Shown here: in pieces, positions 27,269-35,258 of the stretch
Layout of the letters: each line of letters begins with the position of its first letter
How positions within the stretch are numbered: position 1 is the stretch's first letter
Assembly (NCBI GenBank): GCA_017526745.1
Contig: JAFXQX010000029.1
Span: forward strand, 248,001-312,000
Length of the DNA: 64,000 bases
Direction of reading: 5' to 3'
Source of the DNA: Lachnospiraceae bacterium
GTDB lineage: Bacteria > Bacillota > Clostridia > Lachnospirales > Lachnospiraceae
Translations under genes and position numbers: made by a program
Notes under the pieces: generated by a model
Told to the model about the DNA's origin: nothing
The model's input: only the letters and a program-made list of their open reading frames with translations
Database searches by the model: none

Positions 27269-30200
27269 TTACTCTTCCGGATCCTTCTTCAGGAACATCA
27301 CGATCGCGATCGCCGCAAGACCGAAGCACAGGAACCATTTGGGGTGTATTCCGTCGGCTGTCTTGGGAGTGGCATCCGCAATACCGGCTGCAGTCAGGTT
27401 GTTCGTATCAACATAGACCATATACGGTGAGAAGTGTGTGCATGTAAATGTCATGCACGGAACACCGTCAATGACCGTAAATCTGGGCTGCATCTTTTCC
27501 ATCACTCCGCCTGCGGTACTGCATATCTTTGCGTTTCCGCCGTAGATCGCAAGATCATCAGGTATCGGCATCGTAAGCGTCACGCTGATACCTTCCGGTA
27601 CGGGACTGATCTTGTTCGTACCCGTTGAATCATAGAGTGATATATCAAAGCACAGGTAACGAAGAGGACTGATATCATCACCATACTCATTATGAAGAGC
27701 CTGAAGGCCCATCTCGTCGGCCTCCTGGGTCTGAGTGATCTTTATTACATAATTATCGGTTGATCCGTTTACGGTAGCGCTCATCTTGCCGGTATCCGTG
27801 ATACCGCCGGTCGTCGATACAACGGTAGCATTACCGCTACCCTTCTTGCCGCCGGATCCTCCGGAACCCGAACCGTTATCATATCCGCTGGAGCCCGCCT
27901 CATCAACATAGACAGTTGAGCCGATACCCGCGCCAGCCCCTGCCGAAGGGAGTGAATCCTGGCTGCTGACATATACGGGATATGCCGACGAGGACGACGA
28001 TGAGCTCGATGACTTACTGCTCGATGAACTCTTCGACGAACTTGATGACTTACTGCTGCTCGATGATGAGCTTGACGACCCTGTGGGTGTGGGTGTCGGG
28101 GTAGGGGTAACAGTCGTTGTCGGAGTAGGATCGCCCTCATATAAGGCATTAAGTGTGTAATCCTTTTTGATCACGGTAACATCTTTTATATCAGGAGCCC
28201 ACTGGGAAAACTTCTTACCTTCCTTATTGGGACCGGGATCTTTGGGATAAACGGTCAGTTTATCACCATCATTAACCTCGATCTCACTGTAAAGTGTTCC
28301 TTCAGTAAGGAAAGTAATAAGATGAGTGGTTGTCTTGGGGTCTTTTTTGTACTGGGCAGTAAGATCAAGACCAGGTTCTATTATCGGCTGATCTGTTACC
28401 TTATCCCAACCCGAAAAGAGTTTTCCGTTTACGGGTTCTTCCTCTTTTGCCTTGGAATTGGCAGAAGCCAGAACGCTGTCCGGGATCTTGGACCCTTCAG
28501 TCACATTCGTTTTAAGTATCTCACGTCCGTCATAATGATAAAATGCGACAGGCCACTGCTTTAATTCCTCGGCATAAAAGTTTGTATCATGTTTCAGGTT
28601 TTCTGAGATATCGATAGGATAATCCCCTGTCTTCTGATCAGTGCCTACCCACTTGTACTTTCCATCGGGATTCCATTTGGGATCGACTGTCTGTCTGACA
28701 TAGGTGGCCACATTTGTATTATTCTTGATCTGGATCTTATCAACCTCTTTGTTGTCGATAATAAACTTAACCCAGGGCATATTAAGATCAGGATCGATAT
28801 CAAAATGAACATTAAAGTTCAATCCCGACAGATCATTAATATACTCAGTGTATTTCTTTATTGCTTTTTCATCATCAGGACCCCACAGATATGCCTCGGG
28901 GAAATTATGCTCGTTATTTGTAGGAGTAAACGCTCCGTTGGCAAATGTAGTATCCCTTGAAGGAAGATAGACGTTCAGAGTCTTATTGTTAATATGTCCG
29001 AATGCATCTTTTTCAACAGTATTGACCTGGTCGGGAAAATCGATCTGTGCCAGATCGTCACAATCGTAAAATGCCTTCTCCCTGATGAGTAGTCCTTTGT
29101 TCGAGTCATTTAACTGAACCTTTACAAGCTTATCGCAGTCTCTTGCCGCCTCCTGCTTGATCTCGTCCAGACCTTTTTCAACCACATTATTGATCTCGGA
29201 AACAGAGAATATCTTGTCGCCTTCATTATAGTGTTCATTGTATTCCTTATCTGTTCCTCGAAGAGGAAGGATCTGTTCGAGAAATACCTTATTCGAATAA
29301 TCGCTGACAACCATCTGATTCAGTCCGGATTCGGTCCCGTAATACTTGGGATTATCAGTGGCAGCTGCGGATTCGCCGTTAAATTTGACTTCATAGACTT
29401 TTGAAGGAGAACGTTTCGAATGACTGGTTGTATTATCTCCTTCCGTATCAGGAAGATAAAAGGGCAGATTCCCGAGATTTATCACGTCTTTATCAAAAGT
29501 CACACCAGTAAGATCCGTTGAAGCTTCAAACATTTTATCCGGGAATTCCTGCGGTCCTTTAAATGTAACAGAGTTAAGATCCTTAACATATCTGAACTGC
29601 TTATATACACAATACGGCGATGACGGATCACCGGACGGTTGCGGAGCGTCTCCCTTATACTCTCCGTCTTCATAAACATAATACGTTTTTTCTCCGTCTT
29701 TATACATGGGATGGATAGTATAATAATCCGGATCTGTCTCTGTACAGATAACGTCGTATATCACACTTTCGGCCTTTTCTATACTGTCGATACCGTCGGG
29801 GATGACAATATCCTTTGTGCAGTCATAGCACCTGTCCTCAAGGCCGGTAGTACTGTCGGGATCTGCATCACTGTAAGCCTTCAGTTTTCTGGGGCTGAGC
29901 TTTACAGGTTCAGGCGGATCTCCCTCGGTAAAGTTGGGATCGGTACCTACAATAGTAGTCATATTGGGATACGACAACAGATGGATCTTTCCGTCATTCT
30001 TATCATACTGACATTCAAGATTGGTCGGATTACCCGATCTGTAGTTTATATAACTGTTCCCGCTTCCTATCTGAGCCGGCGCCTGACCTTTTGAGGGATC
30101 TCCTATGGCATGATTATAATACTCCTGCTTTCTGTCCATAGGACCGATAAATATGATACTCTTCTCTCTTGAACTGTTCCTGAACGCATCGGTTCCTATC

Positions 30201-32962
30201 TCATTTATCCAGGCATAACCATCCTCCGCTCCGCCTCGAAGGTCATCATTTATGAACCTGACGGTCAATACCTTATCAGGATCTGTGGAAGGAGCTGCAC
30301 ACTCACTAAAGGCTTCCGCGCCGATCTTGGACGGAGTTGTTCCGGCCTTGCCGAATTCAACATCATATAATCCCGCGTTATTGGCAAAACAATTTGCGCC
30401 TACGGATGTCTCATTTACGTTGATAAAGACCTTACTAAGATTTGTGCAGTTTGCAAATGCGCTCTCGCCAAGGTAGCGGATGGCGTATGTATTTGCCAGA
30501 TCTCTGTCACCGATCCTTACACTGCCAAGCTTTGCATCCCCATCAAAAACATGTGCATTTATACCGGTTATCTGATAAGTATTCTCGGGTTCAACGCCGC
30601 CAACACCTCCGTTAATGGCAAGTTCGTATGTGGCAGGCCCACCGCTTCTCTCATAGATCCTGCTGACATAATCACCGTCAAGCTGCATCACAGTCTGGGG
30701 ATAAACATTACCGTCCTTCAGGTAATGGTTACAGTATGTGTGGGCTACTATCCAGTTGGGTAAAGTATTGGTACCCGTCCACTCGATCGAACTGCACCCG
30801 TGGTAAGGGTAATCATATGCCAGATTTGTTCCGCCAACTTCTACCCAGGCAAGGCTTGTCGAATATGCCTTATACTTCGGATTGGCAGCGTCCGGATTCA
30901 TATCGGCATTTCCCGTATATGGATATACCTGGGCAGGAAGAGTATCTTCCGGATCGGGACCGTAAATATCAAATCCCTCTCTCTTGAATTCACCTCCAGT
31001 AAAATAGGAATCCTTATCTCTTACCACTAACGTGGAAAGATTTGTGCAGTTTCTGAATATCCCGGGTGTCAGTTTACCGGCAAAATGTGTCGGCAAGGCA
31101 ACACCGGTAAGACCTGTACAGCCGGCAAACAAATACTGAACCGTTCCCAGATTACTGATCGGCGTCTGTGTATGAAGCCCGTCAACGCTGTAATCAAGAT
31201 CAACAGTAGACAACACTTCATTATTTGCAAATGCAAAATCACCAAGCCCGACGCCTACGCACTGACTCACATCGAGATTGGATATACTGCAATGATAAAA
31301 TGCTGCGCTTCCGATCTTTTGTGCCTTTGCAGGCAGATGAACTTCTTTGATAAGACCATCATTTGCAAACGCTCCATCTCCTATATCCCTTATCGAGCCG
31401 CCCAAAGTCGGAGTATTAAGCTGAGTACAATCCGCAAAACACTTGTAGCCAACGGAAGCCAGCTTTCTTCCCGACAGATCGATATTTATAAGTCCCGTTC
31501 CTTCAAAAGCGCTGTTACCGATCTTGTCGATAAGCGAAGTACTTGGAATAGTTATCTGCATAGCAGCCGGAATAGTCTTAAACGACTTATCGCACAACCT
31601 GGTATATGTTCCTGCGTTTGTACAAAGAACCACGGTACTGTTTGCTACATCGTCCCACCGATCGGGTTCCGGTGTTGGTGTCGGATCATCAGCCACCATA
31701 ACAACACCGCCAAGTCCAAATCCACGTGCTCCTGCAGGTTCCAATTCAACCGTCCTGGTCTCATCCGGTTCTGACTGATTGTCCGGTTTGGAAGACTCAT
31801 CCGTATTACCCGTATTACCCGTATTATCCGTACTTTCGTTATTATTGTCATCAGTCGAAGTATCCGGCGTCACGGTCGGCTCCGTTGTGGGAACAGGTGT
31901 TAATGAAGGGGTTGAATCCGTCCCCGGATCAGCCTCGGACCCCTCCGGTGTTACGGAGGGTGACACGGATGGTGATGGCGTTGGTGATGGTGTTGTTGAA
32001 GGAGTTTGATCCGGCTCGGTCGTAGGGGTCGGAGAAACGGTAGGACTGACTTCCGGAGTGGGTGTGACTGTCTCGCCATCAAAGTCCGGACTGTTCATGG
32101 TTCTCAGAGGCGCCATATGGAGAGGTGCAGACATTGTAGTAAGAGCCGGGGTAGGTGTCGGAGTGATCTTTATCTGAAGATGTGCCTTATAATACAGATC
32201 ACTTCCGGTGCCGATCTTATCTACCCAGTATCTGTACGTTTCACCGTCATCGGGATTTACGAACTCCTTTAATTTGTTGTAATTTTTCTCTTCTCCCAGA
32301 TCCCTATTATAGCCGTAGAAACTGTCAAGAGTCAGATCCTTGCCAAACTGGGGAGGATTTAAGTATTTTACAATACTTGAAACGCCGTCCTGATCAGTTC
32401 CCATTTCAAATATCGGAGCAACATCGTCAGGGCTGATATAACCTCCCGTTATCTTGGCAAATGACATACCATTGATCGATATATAGTCAACTTCTTTGGC
32501 TGGCTGCCCTTCCGGATCCACGGTATCCCTGAGTTGAACGGGAAAGCCGTATTGGCCGTTTGCGGTTCCATCAACTGTTGTATCATCAGATTCTACATAA
32601 GGGTTGGTGGAAAGAATAGACGTATAATCAGGTACTTCATAGGGTGTATCGTTAATATAAGGGACATCACCGTTATCTTCGGTCACCGCACTGACATCAC
32701 CGACCGGTACAGCGGCTACGATCACGGACGTTGCAAGAAGAAGGCTTCCGACAGTACGTCGCACGCTCTTCTTAAGATAGATCTTTCTCTTTTTGCCTTT
32801 ACCTCTTACTGTATTAGCTTCCTTAGGGCCTGGATTTGCCGAGATCGCCTGCGTATTTTTCTGCGGTGTGATCTTCGGGCGAGTAATATCCTCGCGCCTT
32901 ACTTCCCAAGACGCCCTCTCTTGAATGATTTTCTCCTTCGGATCGTTCATCTTCCTGTCCAT
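27269..32962 (-). CDS. Giant BspA-like LRR surface protein (1897 aa) with candidate sorting signal
   Basis: Order of parts: 70-residue basic N-terminus and hydrophobic core VGSLLLATSVIVAAVPVG (71-88), an extended signal peptide; Thr/Pro-rich linker (about 270-400); large BspA-type LRR block with degenerate units and insertions (about 430-1450); two InlB-B-repeat-like modules (about 1555-1690); Thr/Pro run; Ser/Lys tract; a folded domain ending HFSPYMVYVD; and a C-terminus TPKTADGIHPKWF, hydrophobic segment LCFGLAAIAIVMFL and tail KKDPEE. TPKTAD (1865-1870) resembles the PKTGD-type sorting signals common in this group. A class B sortase gene lies about 400 bases upstream. Start ATG has AAGGGAAG upstream. 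Confidence 0.88.
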   Translation of the reverse strand: MDRKMNDPKEKIIQERASWEVRREDITRPKITPQKNTQAISANPGPKEANTVRGKGKKRKIYLKKSVRRTVGSLLLATSVIVAAVPVGDVSAVTEDNGDVPYINDTPYEVPDYTSILSTNPYVESDDTTVDGTANGQYGFPVQLRDTVDPEGQPAKEVDYISINGMSFAKITGGYISPDDVAPIFEMGTDQDGVSSIVKYLNPPQFGKDLTLDSFYGYNRDLGEEKNYNKLKEFVNPDDGETYRYWVDKIGTGSDLYYKAHLQIKITPTPTPALTTMSAPLHMAPLRTMNSPDFDGETVTPTPEVSPTVSPTPTTEPDQTPSTTPSPTPSPSVSPSVTPEGSEADPGTDSTPSLTPVPTTEPTVTPDTSTDDNNNESTDNTGNTGNTDESSKPDNQSEPDETRTVELEPAGARGFGLGGVVMVADDPTPTPEPDRWDDVANSTVVLCTNAGTYTRLCDKSFKTIPAAMQITIPSTSLIDKIGNSAFEGTGLINIDLSGRKLASVGYKCFADCTQLNTPTLGGSIRDIGDGAFANDGLIKEVHLPAKAQKIGSAAFYHCSISNLDVSQCVGVGLGDFAFANNEVLSTVDLDYSVDGLHTQTPISNLGTVQYLFAGCTGLTGVALPTHFAGKLTPGIFRNCTNLSTLVVRDKDSYFTGGEFKREGFDIYGPDPEDTLPAQVYPYTGNADMNPDAANPKYKAYSTSLAWVEVGGTNLAYDYPYHGCSSIEWTGTNTLPNWIVAHTYCNHYLKDGNVYPQTVMQLDGDYVSRIYERSGGPATYELAINGGVGGVEPENTYQITGINAHVFDGDAKLGSVRIGDRDLANTYAIRYLGESAFANCTNLSKVFINVNETSVGANCFANNAGLYDVEFGKAGTTPSKIGAEAFSECAAPSTDPDKVLTVRFINDDLRGGAEDGYAWINEIGTDAFRNSSREKSIIFIGPMDRKQEYYNHAIGDPSKGQAPAQIGSGNSYINYRSGNPTNLECQYDKNDGKIHLLSYPNMTTIVGTDPNFTEGDPPEPVKLSPRKLKAYSDADPDSTTGLEDRCYDCTKDIVIPDGIDSIEKAESVIYDVICTETDPDYYTIHPMYKDGEKTYYVYEDGEYKGDAPQPSGDPSSPYCVYKQFRYVKDLNSVTFKGPQEFPDKMFEASTDLTGVTFDKDVINLGNLPFYLPDTEGDNTTSHSKRSPSKVYEVKFNGESAAATDNPKYYGTESGLNQMVVSDYSNKVFLEQILPLRGTDKEYNEHYNEGDKIFSVSEINNVVEKGLDEIKQEAARDCDKLVKVQLNDSNKGLLIREKAFYDCDDLAQIDFPDQVNTVEKDAFGHINNKTLNVYLPSRDTTFANGAFTPTNNEHNFPEAYLWGPDDEKAIKKYTEYINDLSGLNFNVHFDIDPDLNMPWVKFIIDNKEVDKIQIKNNTNVATYVRQTVDPKWNPDGKYKWVGTDQKTGDYPIDISENLKHDTNFYAEELKQWPVAFYHYDGREILKTNVTEGSKIPDSVLASANSKAKEEEPVNGKLFSGWDKVTDQPIIEPGLDLTAQYKKDPKTTTHLITFLTEGTLYSEIEVNDGDKLTVYPKDPGPNKEGKKFSQWAPDIKDVTVIKKDYTLNALYEGDPTPTTTVTPTPTPTPTGSSSSSSSSSKSSSSSKSSSSSKSSSSSSSSSAYPVYVSSQDSLPSAGAGAGIGSTVYVDEAGSSGYDNGSGSGGSGGKKGSGNATVVSTTGGITDTGKMSATVNGSTDNYVIKITQTQEADEMGLQALHNEYGDDISPLRYLCFDISLYDSTGTNKISPVPEGISVTLTMPIPDDLAIYGGNAKICSTAGGVMEKMQPRFTVIDGVPCMTFTCTHFSPYMVYVDTNNLTAAGIADATPKTADGIHPKWFLCFGLAAIAIVMFLKKDPEE
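27986..28078 (-). repeat. Serine tract with Lys every sixth residue
   Basis: 31 consecutive codons encode 28 serines and 3 lysines, in the pattern of nine Ser, then Lys plus five Ser twice, Lys and nine Ser. TCG, TCA, AGC and AGT codons are mixed, so the tract is conserved as protein rather than being a simple DNA slippage run. It sits between a Thr/Pro stalk and the C-terminal domain of the 1897-residue surface protein. Confidence 0.85.
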
Positions 32963-33174
32963 AATTCTTCCCTTTTACCCGTAGTTACCTATCAACCCTC
33001 AAATCATAAAGTATTATGAAACTTCTATTCTCACAACAAACATACATAACCCTCTTCCTGTCCTTAGGAAGTTTTGGGGAATATGTATGGCGCGTCCTTG
33101 CATATATTCTGTTGATATAAAGCGGTATTTCTATTAAGCCTTATCAAGTAGTATATCGGTAAATAATAAGCGAA

Positions 33175-33203
33175 ATATTAGGATTTTCGCCAATTTTTGA
33201 CAC
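33175..33203 (-). promoter_or_regulatory. Candidate promoter of the LRR-icd-rex operon
   Basis: Minus strand: GTGTCA (33198-33203), 17-base spacer, TAATAT (33175-33180), four of six consensus bases in each box. Other TATACT-like hexamers nearby lack a -35 at proper distance. Confidence 0.35.
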
Positions 33204-33235
33204 AATGATCCGCTTTACATAAATACACATAGTAT

Positions 33236-33252
33236 ATTGTACAATAAATTGT
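33236..33252. promoter_or_regulatory. Overlapping palindromes, possible operator
   Basis: ATTGTACAAT (33236-33245) is a perfect 10-base palindrome and overlaps ACAATAAATTGT (33241-33252), a second inverted repeat sharing the ACAAT half-site. The array of three ATTGT/ACAAT half-sites lies between the sortase terminator and the candidate LRR promoter. Confidence 0.35.
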
Positions 33253-33296
33253 GGAAATTTCAAGCAAAATGTACATATTTTGTGGTATAAGAAAGT

Positions 33297-33319
33297 GCCC
33301 GCCACAAAATGTGACGGGC
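33297..33319 (-). terminator. Terminator after the class B sortase gene
   Basis: Minus strand: GCCCGTCACA, loop TTT, TGTGGCGGGC, ten pairs with one wobble that forms only in the minus-strand RNA, followed by ACTTTCTTATA. It sits 40 bases past the sortase stop and marks the end of the long gene run starting at uppP. Confidence 0.75.
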
Positions 33320-33359
33320 GCTGAACATTTGAAGATTATGGATCGGTTAAGAAACAAAA

Positions 33360-34181
33360 TCAGTTCACGCGGCGGGCGACAACTACGAAGCGCTCGGCGT
33401 CTTTTTCATAGTCGCAGGTGGAAAGAGTGATGATATCATCACCGTAAGATGCGGTTATACCGGTGTCATAGAGGGACTTGGATGCCATCTCGTTCATGGC
33501 ACTGTTCCATTCTTCTTCTGAATTGGCATCGATGAACTGATAATATTTGAAGGTCACCTCGACCTCGTCATATACTTTATCGCCGAATACATACATGACC
33601 TGATACTTGCCCTTATTGTAGAGAGTATCAAAGAATATGTAAGGGTGCTCCTTGGCAAACTGTTCGTTCTTGTACTTCTTCAGGTCTCCGAACATCTTGC
33701 CGGACTTCATGTTATGGCCGTACATTATGATATTCTGGCTGCGGGGCCATATCGAGCACTCGCTGTCAATAAATATCGAGCCGTTATTATCCTTCTTCTG
33801 GTCAAAGTTATGATCAAGGTAATACTCGTTACTCTTGGACTGCATCACGGGATAGTCGATGAGCGTATCATCGATCCTTACCCAGCCGACAAGGCTTTTG
33901 TTATTATTATAGAGCGTAATGTATTCTTCAAGTATATCAGGCGCATCCTCCTGTTGAGTCAAGTGGATGACATTCTTCTTGTTCTGGCGGTAATCGGTCC
34001 CCTTAAGATCAGCCAGGTGCTCATAACTGTTCTGAGTATCCGTTGCCTGTCTGACATAAAAAACAAAGTATCCGAGGCACCCTATCCCGAGAGCCGCAAA
34101 TACCCATGTCAGTATCTTTCTGATCTTTATCGGTTTGGGAAGATCACGAAAACGGATCTTAACCTTTTTCCTGCGCGACAT
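33360..34181 (-). CDS. srtB: Class B sortase
   Basis: 273-residue transpeptidase predicted to attach surface proteins to the cell wall. An N-terminal membrane anchor (ILTWVFAALGIGCLGYFVFY, about 23-42) precedes the catalytic domain. Catalytic residues are His156 in MYGHNM, Cys256 in TLSTCDY and Arg264 in ERFVVVARR; class B is indicated by the TLSTCDY context and by SIFIDSE. Start choice: ATG at 34181 with AAGGTG 7 bases upstream; the frame is open to 34310 but the extra 43 residues lie inside the upstream gene. Overlaps that gene by 23 bases. Likely substrates are the LRR proteins just downstream, especially the one with TPKTAD; this is inference. Confidence 0.92.
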   Translation of the reverse strand: MSRRKKVKIRFRDLPKPIKIRKILTWVFAALGIGCLGYFVFYVRQATDTQNSYEHLADLKGTDYRQNKKNVIHLTQQEDAPDILEEYITLYNNNKSLVGWVRIDDTLIDYPVMQSKSNEYYLDHNFDQKKDNNGSIFIDSECSIWPRSQNIIMYGHNMKSGKMFGDLKKYKNEQFAKEHPYIFFDTLYNKGKYQVMYVFGDKVYDEVEVTFKYYQFIDANSEEEWNSAMNEMASKSLYDTGITASYGDDIITLSTCDYEKDAERFVVVARRVN

Positions 34182-35238
34182 CAGTAAGCACCTTCTTTTC
34201 CTTTTCGGCGATCTTATCCTTGTCAAACACTCCCGCACCCTTTGGTGGCTTGACAAAGTACAGTCTGTATTGAAGTATTCCGTCCCTTGTCCCCCTCTCG
34301 CACTTGTCACACAATATCACGAGAAGTTCATTCATCACGGCACAGAATTCATCAAATATGTCTTTATCAAAATTACCGAGTCTCGTATCAATGAGAAAAT
34401 CAACTCTTAAGGCATTCGGACCTTCCTTGATCTCAAGTTTAGCCCTGTAACGTTCCATATTCGTAGTAAAACCGAAACTGATAAAATGGCATACAAAACC
34501 GATCAGTTCACCGAGTTCACTCTTATGCAGGCAGTCTGCCCCGATGATCTGGAAATGCTTCTGTTTTTCCGTATTATTGACATTTTCCTCTATAAACCGG
34601 AAATACTCTTCGGGTTCAAATGAACTGATTATGAACCGTTCAACAAACTCATTGAGTTCGTCGGCAAAAAATGCGGAGATCCTGTGGGCATACTCCTTCG
34701 GAAGATCTATGCACATACTTTCTATACATGTGGCATACAGTTTTATGATATGAGAATAGCAGTCGACTCTTGAGTTGAGTACCGCAGACATCTCTTCCAT
34801 CGACCCCTTGTAAAGACGCTCTTTTTCACGAAGAGCCCTGGCCTGGCGCCTCAGATTTTCCTCGGCATTGTAAAACTCGGCCTCCTTATCGAACATCTCG
34901 GATAGGATCTCCACCGAAAAGCCGTCCCTCGGGATTATCCTGGACATCTCATATTCGTTGAACAGATTGACCGCGGTCTCGGTGTTTTCCTCTTCGTAGA
35001 TGAATATAAAGCGGCACTCGGGATTGTCTTCGGCCACGATCTCGGTCAGTTCCTCACCGTTCATCACGGACATGGAAAGCGTGAGCGCACAGACGGCGAT
35101 ATCCCCTGCTTCCGAAATTTCAACAGCCTCCTGGCTTGTTGACGCAAACCGGTACTCATAGCCTTTCTTATCGGAAAAGCCCGTCCTGATCCTCTCCAAA
35201 AGGAACTTATCTTCACTTATGAACAGTCCTTTAAGCAC
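34159..35238 (-). CDS. Pseudo-receiver protein with unassigned C-terminal half
   Basis: 359-residue protein starting like a response regulator (LFISEDKFLLERI, then TLSMSVMNGEEL). Aligned with the usual LxDLNMPVMNG, the phospho-acceptor Asp is Thr53, so it is probably not phosphorylated. Residues about 115-150 look coiled-coil, followed by a helical region (NSRVDCYSHIIKLYATCIES) that may resemble a histidine-kinase dimerisation helix without a clear H-box; the rest is unassigned. No DNA-binding domain is seen. It lies between leuS (20-base gap) and the sortase (23-base overlap). A role in controlling surface display is speculative. Confidence 0.7.
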   Translation of the reverse strand: MLKGLFISEDKFLLERIRTGFSDKKGYEYRFASTSQEAVEISEAGDIAVCALTLSMSVMNGEELTEIVAEDNPECRFIFIYEEENTETAVNLFNEYEMSRIIPRDGFSVEILSEMFDKEAEFYNAEENLRRQARALREKERLYKGSMEEMSAVLNSRVDCYSHIIKLYATCIESMCIDLPKEYAHRISAFFADELNEFVERFIISSFEPEEYFRFIEENVNNTEKQKHFQIIGADCLHKSELGELIGFVCHFISFGFTTNMERYRAKLEIKEGPNALRVDFLIDTRLGNFDKDIFDEFCAVMNELLVILCDKCERGTRDGILQYRLYFVKPPKGAGVFDKDKIAEKEKKVLTDVAQEKG

Positions 35239-35258
35239 TCACGATCCCCTGTTAAATG

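Larger units (their letters stand above)
32963..33296. other. AT-rich intergenic region upstream of the giant LRR gene
   Basis: About 330 bases without a convincing gene. It holds a candidate promoter (33175-33203) and overlapping palindromes (33236-33252), and would give the LRR messenger a leader of roughly 200 bases. No riboswitch or tRNA-like fold is evident. On the plus strand TTGACA at 33197-33202 has only a poor -10 partner. Confidence 0.6.

Noticed and set aside
26090-28140. CRISPR-like regularity of repeats
   Set aside because: The repeats lie in frame inside two surface-protein genes, encode low-complexity linkers, and lack unique spacers or cas genes.
33197-33225. TTGACA on the plus strand in the intergenic region
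   Set aside because: The best -10 at 17 bases (TAAATA) is poor and no plus-strand gene or hairpin-ended RNA follows.
34182-34310. Longer sortase start at 34310
   Set aside because: It would add 43 residues within the upstream gene without a ribosome site, whereas the ATG at 34181 has AAGGTG and yields a normal class B sortase N-terminus.
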